Assembly (NCBI GenBank): GCA_009841475.1
Contig: VXLT01000256.1
Coordinates: 1 to 39,526 of the forward strand
Length of the DNA stretch: 39,526 bases
Source: Gemmatimonadota bacterium
GTDB taxonomy: Bacteria > Gemmatimonadota > Gemmatimonadetes > Longimicrobiales > Gaopeijiaceae
Direction of reading: 5' to 3'
Shown: positions 8,999-16,697 of the stretch, piece by piece
Layout of the letters: every line of letters starts with the position of its first letter
Position numbering within the stretch: position 1 is the stretch's first letter
Position numbers and translations under genes: made by a program
Notes under the pieces: generated by a model
The model's database searches: none
Seen by the model: the letters and a program-made list of their open reading frames with translations, nothing else
Told to the model about the DNA's origin: nothing

Positions 8999-11422
8999 AT
9001 GCATTCAAAATGTCAAGAGAACATTACTAAATGTCATGTTTTCTTTACATTGATCGCTTCGCTCACCACCATCGCCCCGCCCCTGTACGCGCAGGACCCT
9101 CCCCCTCCGGATCCCGACAGCCTCGTAGTGCTGGAATCCATCGTGGTCACCGCTAGGAACCGGGCGGAAGCCCTGCAGGATGTCCCCATCGCCATGTCGG
9201 CGCTTTCGGGCAGGGAGCTCCGGCTTCAGCAGGTCGAAGCGACTGATCAGCTCTCCTACGCGACTCCAAACCTCAGCTTCAATTCATCCGGAGCGTTCGT
9301 CGGCGCCAAGTCGGCATCGCAAGTCTTCATTCGGGGCGTGGGACAGACCGACTACATTCCTACGACCGACCCGGGAGTCGCTGTCTACCTGGACGGCATC
9401 TACATGGCTCGGTCGGTCGGCCCGCTCATGCATCTTCTTGACATTGCACGCGTCGAGGTGCTGCGCGGGCCTCAGGGCACGCTCTTCGGACGAAACGCGA
9501 TGGGGGGTGCGGTGTCCGTGTACTCGAGACGGCCCGGCGAGGAGGCGCGCGGCAGTATCCGCCAGCGGCTCGGCATCAACGGTATGATTTACACGACCGC
9601 CGCGGGGAGTGGCCGGATCACGGAGGGTCTGTACGGAGGCGCTGCGATTTCCTACCGCCACCGGGACGGCCACGTCACCCGCGTCCACGATGGACTCGAC
9701 ATGGGCGACGACAACGCGCAGGCGGCCCGGGGATCCCTCGTGTGGCGGCCCTCGGACGACATTGAGCTGTTTGTCACGGCGGACTACTCCCGCCTCCGGG
9801 AAAACGGAGCGCCAACCGTCTCCGGGGGCGTCAACGACCGTCAGGCCTTCGCTACCTTCGGCAATGCCCTCCTGCCGGAATGCGAGGCGGTCAGGATAAA
9901 CCCCAACTTTCCCCGCGCAGGTCCGCCGACGTTCCCGCCCCCAGGGACCGCTACCGGCGGCGGCGCAGGCTGCTATGGGCCGGACAGCTTTGCGGGCGAA
10001 TACGAATCGGAGGGCACGTTTCCCGCCTTCGAAGACCTCGACTCCTGGGGAAGCAGCGCCGAGCTGTCCTGGTCGCTGGGAGACTGGGGGACGCTGACGT
10101 CGCTCACCGGTTACCGCGGGTTCAGCCTGAGGACCTCGCGCGACGCGGACAACACCCCGGCCAACATGGTGAGCAACCAGCAGGACTGGGACCACGAGCA
10201 GTTCACCCAGGAACTGCAAATCGGCGGACTGGCCGCAGGACGGCGACTACACTGGCAGACCGGCCTCTACCTGTTCCGTGAATCCGGATACGAAGTCGGC
10301 CACGTGCTCATTCCCGTCGGAGCGTCGATAATCGGACGCGACTACGATAACCGGTCGGTGGCGGGGTTCGGCCAGGTTACAGCCGATGTGACGGACCGGG
10401 TGTCGCTGACTGCTGGCGGGCGGTACACCCTGGACCGGAAGGGCCTGAACCCCGACATGTACGCCGTTGGCGACGCCTCGCAGAGCAGGGGCAGCATCTT
10501 CGGTCCCACTTGGCCGTTGCTTGAAGGGATATTCAGCTCGCCAGGGGGTCCGATGCGCCCGGGAGACCGGATGCTTCCGCGCAGGGATTTCACCGAGAAC
10601 TTCAGTTCGCTCACGGTAACGGCAACGGCGGCGTACCATTTCACGCCCGCTACGATGGGCTACGCCGGATACTCCGAAGGGTTCAAGAGCGGCGGGTTCA
10701 ACGGGCGCTTTCCGGCACCGCCGCCGGGCCACGAACCGAATTCCCCGACCGCGGCCCCCGACACCTATGAGCCGGAGGCGGTTTCCAGCTACGAGTTGGG
10801 ATTCAAGTCGATTCTGGCCCAGGGCAGACTGCTGTTCAACGTGGCGCTGTTCCGGGCCACCTACGACGAGATGCATATCATCGTACGTGAGACGTTCATC
10901 CCGAAGACGTTCAACGGAGGGACCGCCAACATCTCCGGCGCGGAGGTGGAGACCGCATGGGTGCCCGGCGGCGGCTGGAGCCTTCGGGCGAATCTGGGTA
11001 CGGTCCGGGCCGCGTACGACGAGCTCAGCGAGAGCGTTCTGGACAATTCGACCCCGATCCTCCCCGATTACCGGCTCGCCAAGACGCCGGATCTCAACTA
11101 CTCCGTCAGTGTGTCCAAGGTGGTAGCCGCAGCACGTGGCGTGGTGCTCACGCCACGGATCAACTGGTCGTTCACGGGGTCACAGTACCACGACGCGACC
11201 AACTCGTCGCATCTGTTGCAGGACGGCTATCACCTGGCGAATGCGGCATTGCGGGCCCGGATCGGTGACGGGCGCTGGCAGGTGGAGTGGGCGGCCCGCA
11301 ACCTGATGGACGAACGCTACCTCGTAACCGGAAACTCTTCGTTCAATACGGGAGCGTCCTACGTGGAGCTGGTCTACGGGCGACCGCGGGAATGGTCCGT
11401 ATCGGTAGAATACAGTTGGTGA
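8999..11422 (+). CDS. TonB-dependent receptor
   Basis: VVLESIVVTARNRAEALQDVPIAMSALSG..., plug domain RGPQGTLFGRNAMGGAVSVYSRRP, C-terminal ...YVELVYGRPREWSVSVEYSW. ATG 8999 preceded by GAAGGG. Confidence 0.93.
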   Translation: MHSKCQENITKCHVFFTLIASLTTIAPPLYAQDPPPPDPDSLVVLESIVVTARNRAEALQDVPIAMSALSGRELRLQQVEATDQLSYATPNLSFNSSGAFVGAKSASQVFIRGVGQTDYIPTTDPGVAVYLDGIYMARSVGPLMHLLDIARVEVLRGPQGTLFGRNAMGGAVSVYSRRPGEEARGSIRQRLGINGMIYTTAAGSGRITEGLYGGAAISYRHRDGHVTRVHDGLDMGDDNAQAARGSLVWRPSDDIELFVTADYSRLRENGAPTVSGGVNDRQAFATFGNALLPECEAVRINPNFPRAGPPTFPPPGTATGGGAGCYGPDSFAGEYESEGTFPAFEDLDSWGSSAELSWSLGDWGTLTSLTGYRGFSLRTSRDADNTPANMVSNQQDWDHEQFTQELQIGGLAAGRRLHWQTGLYLFRESGYEVGHVLIPVGASIIGRDYDNRSVAGFGQVTADVTDRVSLTAGGRYTLDRKGLNPDMYAVGDASQSRGSIFGPTWPLLEGIFSSPGGPMRPGDRMLPRRDFTENFSSLTVTATAAYHFTPATMGYAGYSEGFKSGGFNGRFPAPPPGHEPNSPTAAPDTYEPEAVSSYELGFKSILAQGRLLFNVALFRATYDEMHIIVRETFIPKTFNGGTANISGAEVETAWVPGGGWSLRANLGTVRAAYDELSESVLDNSTPILPDYRLAKTPDLNYSVSVSKVVAAARGVVLTPRINWSFTGSQYHDATNSSHLLQDGYHLANAALRARIGDGRWQVEWAARNLMDERYLVTGNSSFNTGASYVELVYGRPREWSVSVEYSW
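9009..9051. repeat. 19-bp imperfect inverted repeat (16/19) with 5-nt spacer
   Basis: AATGTCAAGAGAACATTAC-TAAAT-GTCATGTTTTCTTTACATT; right-arm reverse complement AATGTAAAGAAAACATGAC. Confidence 0.8.
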
Positions 11423-11459
11423 TCGTCGCAAACCCATCATTCCGAAAAAGGAGAAAAGG

Positions 11460-11747
11460 ATGTCGGCCTACGTCGTAACGCACGTTCGTGTGCACGATGC
11501 CGATGAGTACGAGGGATTCCTGGCGGCAGCGATGCCCCTGTTCAAGAAGTGGGGCGGAGAAATCGTGGTTGGCAGCACGGAGTGCACCGCCCTGGAGGGC
11601 GAATGCCCGAGCAGGGTCGTGGTTCAACGGTTTCCCGATGCCGACTCGGCCCGGGGCTTCTACGAGAGTGAGGAACGCCGGAACCTTCGAGACGCTACGT
11701 CCGAATGCTGCACGTTCCACGCCATTCTTCTGGGGGACGACGCCTAA
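11460..11747 (+). CDS. DUF1330 family protein
   Basis: MSAYVVTHVRVHDADEYEGFLAAAMPLFKKWGGEIVVGSTECTALEGECPSRVVVQRFPDADSARGFYESEE...; strong RBS AAAAAGGAGAAAAGG upstream. Confidence 0.85.
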   Translation: MSAYVVTHVRVHDADEYEGFLAAAMPLFKKWGGEIVVGSTECTALEGECPSRVVVQRFPDADSARGFYESEERRNLRDATSECCTFHAILLGDDA

Positions 11748-11780
11748 CGGAGGCGTCCGGCGGTCCGGCCTCCATCGGGC

Positions 11781-11848
11781 GTGGGCACCGCTGTCCAGCC
11801 CGGATGCATCGCCGCTCGAATGCCGGGGGGATTTTGTCCACGGGCTGC
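11781..11848 (-). repeat. 68-bp dispersed repeat (type R), copy 1
   Basis: 63/68 identity by eye to 22006..22073; begins at the base after the DctM stop codon. Confidence 0.85.
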
Positions 11849-13159
11849 CTATCCGAACATCGCCTGAGGCAGGAAGGTGACGAGTCCGGGCACGAATGCG
11901 AGCAGCACAAGCAGTGCCAGCATCGCGAACCAGAAGGGTATGATGCCGCGAAAGATCGAACGCATCGGGATGTCCGGGGCCACGGTCTTCACCACAAAGG
12001 TGTTCAGGCCGACCGGCGGCGAGATCAGCCCCATCTCGAGGGTGATTACGAGCATGACGCCGAACCAGATCATGTCGACGCCCAATGACGTGAGAATCGG
12101 CTGAACCAGCGGGATCGTCAGAACGAGGATTGCGAATGCGTCCAGAATCGTGCCCAGTACGATGAACATGGCGAGCACCACCGCAACCACCTGGGGCCCC
12201 GACCATCCCTGCTCGCCGATCCAGGCGGCCAGGGCGAGCGGTGTTTGCGTGTAGCCCAGGAACACCTTGAAGACATAGGCGCCGATGAGGATCAGGAACA
12301 CGGTGCCACACGCCCGCAGGGTCGAGAGCAGGCACTCCGCGAAGGTCTTACGGGTCAGTGAGCGGCGCGCCAATGCTACCAGCAAGGTCAGGAACGCGCC
12401 CACGCCCGATGCCTCAAGAGCGGAGAAGACTCCGGCGTAAATGCCTCCGAGGGTCACGGCGGCCAGTCCCAGGATCCAGTAGGCCCCTGTGGGTCGGCGG
12501 CCGCGCTCCGCCAGTTCGGTGGAGGTGGTTCGATCGCCCCGGGGCGCCCTGTCGGGGCGAAGGGTTACAATGATGACGATAGTCAGGACGAAGATCGCCG
12601 TCAGCAGGATTCCGGGCAGCAATCCGGCCATGAAAAGACGGCTGATGCTCTGCTCGGTCATGATGCCGTAGAAGACCAGCCCGGCCGAAGGCGGAATGAG
12701 GATGCCGAGAGTCCCTCCCGCGGCGACGGTTCCCGCCGCGAGCGACTTGTCGTAGCTGAAGCGCCGCATCTCGGGCAACGCGACGCGGCCCATGGTCAGC
12801 GCGGTCGCCAGCGACGACCCGGAAAGCGCCGAAAAGCCCGCGCTGGCGATGACCGAAGCCGCGGCAAGCCCCCCCCTGATACGGCCCAGCCAACGGTTGG
12901 CGGCGAGGTACAGATCCCGGCTCATTCCCGAGACGACGGTCAGATTCCCCATCAACATGAAGAGGGGGAGGATGATGAGCGTGTACCGCGATGACACGGT
13001 GAAGGTTTCGCCCGCGATGACGGCAAGAACGGCCTGAGGCCGGATCAGCGCGATCCCCGCCGCCCCCGCGATGAGCATGGAAAGCCCCACCGACACCCGC
13101 ATCAGGATAAGCGCGAGCAGGAGAGCGATACCGAGCAGTGCAACCACGGACCCGTCCAT
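11849..13159 (-). CDS. TRAP transporter large permease (DctM-like), cassette 1
   Basis: MDGSVVALLGIALLLALILMRVSVGLSMLIAGAAGIALIRP...LPLFMLMGNLTVVSGMSRDLY...SGSSLATALTMGRVALPEM...LISPPVGLNTFVVK. Confidence 0.92.
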   Translation of the reverse strand: MDGSVVALLGIALLLALILMRVSVGLSMLIAGAAGIALIRPQAVLAVIAGETFTVSSRYTLIILPLFMLMGNLTVVSGMSRDLYLAANRWLGRIRGGLAAASVIASAGFSALSGSSLATALTMGRVALPEMRRFSYDKSLAAGTVAAGGTLGILIPPSAGLVFYGIMTEQSISRLFMAGLLPGILLTAIFVLTIVIIVTLRPDRAPRGDRTTSTELAERGRRPTGAYWILGLAAVTLGGIYAGVFSALEASGVGAFLTLLVALARRSLTRKTFAECLLSTLRACGTVFLILIGAYVFKVFLGYTQTPLALAAWIGEQGWSGPQVVAVVLAMFIVLGTILDAFAILVLTIPLVQPILTSLGVDMIWFGVMLVITLEMGLISPPVGLNTFVVKTVAPDIPMRSIFRGIIPFWFAMLALLVLLAFVPGLVTFLPQAMFG

Positions 13160-13701
13160 CAGTTGCCCGCACCTCGCCGTTCGTCCGCGTCGGGCGCGGC
13201 GCGCCTGCGGATCAATTGGTACACAAGCAGCAGTGAGCATATCGCCGTGCCCACACCCAGCGCGTAGTAGAACGGCGTGTGCACGATGCCGATCGTTCCC
13301 GTGACCTCGGCGCACTCGATACCGCAGCCGCCCCTGGCGAGGAGGGCGTACGCCGCGACCCCGCTGGCAATCGCCCCCACAAGCCTTGCGAGCACGTCGG
13401 TCACGCGATTGAAGACACCGCCGACCACGCGTCCGATAAGGTCGACCGACACATGCGCCTGGCTCTGGGCCGCGCAGACCACAGCGGCCGCAACGAGCAC
13501 CGTGAGCGCCATGGAAGCGACATCCTCCACGCCCTGCAGGGGGGCCCGGAAGAGATGGCGCGCCACAACCTCGGCCACGGTCAGACCCACGAGCAGCAAC
13601 AGCGCCCCGCCCCCGGCGACGGCGCAGGCGGCGATCAGACCCCTTTGCAGCGCCCGTCGGACGCGACTGCGATCCCCGGGCTTCAGCCGGAAGGCCTTCA
13701 T
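13159..13701 (-). CDS. TRAP transporter small permease (DctQ-like), cassette 1
   Basis: LTVAEVVARHLFRAPLQGVEDVASMALTVLVAAAVVCAAQSQAHVSVDLI...; adjacent to DctM and DctP genes. Confidence 0.88.
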   Translation of the reverse strand: MKAFRLKPGDRSRVRRALQRGLIAACAVAGGGALLLLVGLTVAEVVARHLFRAPLQGVEDVASMALTVLVAAAVVCAAQSQAHVSVDLIGRVVGGVFNRVTDVLARLVGAIASGVAAYALLARGGCGIECAEVTGTIGIVHTPFYYALGVGTAICSLLLVYQLIRRRAAPDADERRGAGN

Positions 13702-14759
13702 CCTCCGAGCAACTCCGCCAGGATTTCAGCCACCGTCGCGTCTCCGATCCTGCGGGAGAGTTCCGCCTCGTAGACTTCCGCGACCGCCTCCAGGAGTCGC
13801 GCCTCTTCGCTCTCGGAGAGATCGATGATCTCCACACCCGATTCACGGGCAACCCGCAGACCGCGGGCAGTGGCGAGTTCGAAGACCTGACCCCCGGACT
13901 CCGACAGCCAGACGCCCGATGCCTCGTCCACCCATCTCCGTTCCTGCGGCGCGAGGAGGTCGTAGGCGCTTCGATTCATGAGCAGCGCAACCGGTGTCGC
14001 AGAGAGAGGCATCCCGATGGTGAGAAACGAGGCCACCTCGTTCAACCGAAACGCGGGAATGCCCCCCGCAGGCATCACGACTCCGTCGATTACACCTGTC
14101 TGGAGACTCTGGTAGACTTCCGTGACCGGCTGCTGCACGGGCGTCGCACCCAGAGCCGCTACGAAGGGCATTTCGACCCCGGACGGCACGCGCAACTTGA
14201 GCCCGCGAATATCCTCCAGTCTGCGCACCGGCCTGTCGCGGGTGAGCAACACCGGGGGACCGGGGGACCACATCGCCAGGATTCTCGCGTTGTAGTCGAC
14301 CTGGAGGACCGTACGGGCCCGCTGCAGGGCGGCTGTACAGTCGGTTGGGCTGTCGCACACGCCCGGGAAGGTGCTCAACGCCGTCCTGGGGAACGCAACG
14401 GCTGTGTAGCCCGGTACCACCAGGGCTATATCCGCCACCCCCTCGAGCAACATCGGGTAATACCTCCGGGCATCGCTGGCGAGGGCACCCCCCATGTACT
14501 CCGCCGCCGTCAGCCTGCCGCCGGACACTTCCGCCAACCGTTGGGTGAAGGGAACGATGACTCCGGACCTGGGGGGAGCGAGCGGGGGCAGCGGGTGCGC
14601 CAGGATCAGAGACTTGCTCCCCCCCTCGCTGCCATCGCCCCGCGGGACGGGGGTGCAGGAAGCGAGCGCGAGGAGCAGGACAGGAGTCACCGCCGCGATA
14701 TTCAAAGGTGGCAGTCCCGGCATCTCAACGCCTCGAACCCTCCGGCTGACCGGCGGCAA
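13698..14759 (-). CDS. TRAP transporter substrate-binding lipoprotein (DctP-like), cassette 1
   Basis: Lipobox LLLALASC; LILAHPLPPL...LKLRVPSGVEMPFVAALGATPVQQPVTEVYQSLQTGVIDGVVMP... Confidence 0.9.
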   Translation of the reverse strand: MPPVSRRVRGVEMPGLPPLNIAAVTPVLLLALASCTPVPRGDGSEGGSKSLILAHPLPPLAPPRSGVIVPFTQRLAEVSGGRLTAAEYMGGALASDARRYYPMLLEGVADIALVVPGYTAVAFPRTALSTFPGVCDSPTDCTAALQRARTVLQVDYNARILAMWSPGPPVLLTRDRPVRRLEDIRGLKLRVPSGVEMPFVAALGATPVQQPVTEVYQSLQTGVIDGVVMPAGGIPAFRLNEVASFLTIGMPLSATPVALLMNRSAYDLLAPQERRWVDEASGVWLSESGGQVFELATARGLRVARESGVEIIDLSESEEARLLEAVAEVYEAELSRRIGDATVAEILAELLGG

Positions 14760-16488
14760 CCTTCAGGGTGACGATGTCGACATTGTGGTACTGCTGGTGC
14801 CGGACCGACGAAGCCAGGTGCCGGAGCAGCCGCAACGAGATTGCCTGCTCCTCCTGTTCGCTCCCGGTCTCATCTCCGAGCCAGGCCAGCCGATCCTGAA
14901 GGTTCAGTTCCTCCTGTCCCGCCGTGGCAGCCTTGAATCGCATGACGGCGTGCCCTCTCTCCCGCGACGCCGTGAGCAGGAGTGCCCGCCCGCTCCGCTC
15001 CCGGTCGTCCTCTTGCCATCCCTCCGTACCGTGTGGCTCCACCAGCATGAGCAGGGTTTCCTCGGCGGCGGCCTCCATCCGTCCGATCAATGCCTCCAGA
15101 CCGGCGCCTTGGGCAAACCTGCGAATGAACTCGTTGATCCGAGGCAGTTCGCGTACGTCGACTCTTCCCCTGAACCGCGCGACGCGTGGCATGGTCAGGC
15201 CCACAAGCAGGATGGCGAGCATGCCGCCCGTGGTCATCCCGTTGTTCAGGAGTCCGCCCGCGAAGTTCGCAAAGAAGTCCGGGAAGACCACGTCGAACTC
15301 GATGGCGATACCTGTCCAGACCGCGAGTCCCGCGATGAGCCCGGACCGGGGATTGTTGCGAATCCCGGCAACGACCTCGCGCATGCCGACCACGAAGAGT
15401 GTGCACAGGGTGACGATGATGACGGCCGCCACGACAGCGTCCGGAATCGCGATGATCACCGCCACCAGCTTGGGGAAGCAGGCCAGACCGATCAGGGCAA
15501 GCCCGGCGACAAGACCCACGCTGCGAGACGCCACTCCAGTGGTCTCGATCGTGGCGATCGGCGTGGGATGGAGCGTGTTGGGAATCCCACCCGCCAGGCT
15601 TGCAATAATGTTCCCTCCCCCCTCGGCCGCCACGGCACCCTGCACGGAGCGAAAATCCACGGCGCGGGGGCTCCGCCAGGACACGCGCTGGGTTGCCACG
15701 GCTACCCCCACCGCCTTGGTGGTCCCGACAAGAGCAATGAAGACGAAGCTCGGCAGAAGCGCCCAGAAGGGCGGGCCGAAACCAAGGTCAAGCCCCGGCG
15801 GACGTCCTTCGGGCAACCCGACCCACGCCGCGTCGGCCACGCCCCCGAATTCGTAGATGCCAAAGAACGCGGCGACGACGGACCCGCCTGCGAGCCCGGC
15901 CACAGGGGCCCACAGGCGAAGTCGGGGTGACCCCTTCAGGTGGATCCCGGCGGCCACGGCAATTGTCACGCACGCGCTCAGCGGGCCGGCCGCGGCCGGG
16001 GCGCCGGCCGGGACCTCGTTCAGCATGCCGAGCACAATCGGCATGATGGTCACCGGCAGAAGCATGATGACCGTGCCCGTGACCACGGGGGTGAAGACGC
16101 GGTGCAACAGGGCGAGGTGCCGGGACAATGCCACATGCACCATCCCCGACACGAAGACCAGCGTCGCCAGCAGCGGCGGCCCCCCTTCGGCTAGAGCCGC
16201 AACACACACGGCGATGAACGGGGCGGAGCACCCGTGGAGCATCTGGTACCCGGCGCCGAAGCGTCCCGGCTGGACCGCCTGCACTGCGGTGATGATGCCG
16301 CACGCCAGCATGCCCCCGAAGATCGCCCACAGGAGGAAGTCCCCCGAATTGGCGGCCCCGAAAACGATTGTGGGGAGAAGCACCGCGGAATGCACCGAGA
16401 GCAGGGCCAACTGCGTTCCGAGCCCGATACTGATCAGCGGGCGCAGCGAGTCGGTGGCCTGGTAGCGAAGGTTCTGGTCAGGTCTCAT
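14725..16488 (-). CDS. NCS2 (xanthine/uracil-type) permease with C-terminal ~150 aa soluble domain, cassette 1
   Basis: NCS2-like core (FTPVVTGTVIMLLPVTIMPIVLGMLNEVPAG; GIPNTLHPTPIATIETTGVASRSVG) then RVDVRELPRINEFIRRFAQGAGLEALIGRMEAAAEETLLMLVE...AISLRLLRHLASSVRHQQYHNVDIVTLKV. Confidence 0.88.
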   Translation of the reverse strand: MRPDQNLRYQATDSLRPLISIGLGTQLALLSVHSAVLLPTIVFGAANSGDFLLWAIFGGMLACGIITAVQAVQPGRFGAGYQMLHGCSAPFIAVCVAALAEGGPPLLATLVFVSGMVHVALSRHLALLHRVFTPVVTGTVIMLLPVTIMPIVLGMLNEVPAGAPAAAGPLSACVTIAVAAGIHLKGSPRLRLWAPVAGLAGGSVVAAFFGIYEFGGVADAAWVGLPEGRPPGLDLGFGPPFWALLPSFVFIALVGTTKAVGVAVATQRVSWRSPRAVDFRSVQGAVAAEGGGNIIASLAGGIPNTLHPTPIATIETTGVASRSVGLVAGLALIGLACFPKLVAVIIAIPDAVVAAVIIVTLCTLFVVGMREVVAGIRNNPRSGLIAGLAVWTGIAIEFDVVFPDFFANFAGGLLNNGMTTGGMLAILLVGLTMPRVARFRGRVDVRELPRINEFIRRFAQGAGLEALIGRMEAAAEETLLMLVEPHGTEGWQEDDRERSGRALLLTASRERGHAVMRFKAATAGQEELNLQDRLAWLGDETGSEQEEQAISLRLLRHLASSVRHQQYHNVDIVTLKVAAGQPEGSRR

Positions 16489-16573
16489 GCAAGCGCATTG
16501 GAGGTACACGGCGGTTCGCGTGACTAGTGAGCCAATGATGCAATGCCATCCGCTGAATTGCCAGAAGCGCGCT

Positions 16574-16626
16574 CTGTATGTTCCGTTCGCTTGATCCTGG
16601 ACGGCCACTACGGCATTCTGGGATAG
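16574..16626 (+). pseudogene. Relic of the C-terminus of the 8143..8877 membrane protein family
   Basis: CTGTATGTTCCGTTCGCTTGATCCTGGACGGCCACTACGGCATTCTGGGATAG encodes VRLILDGHYGILG*; compare SVRLILEGNYGILGF* at the end of the 8143..8877 ORF. Confidence 0.6.
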
Positions 16627-16697
16627 CAACCGGCAGACGTTCGTCCTCGTCCAACGAGTGGGCCATTCGCATTCCCACTCGACCCGGAGGAAGACCG

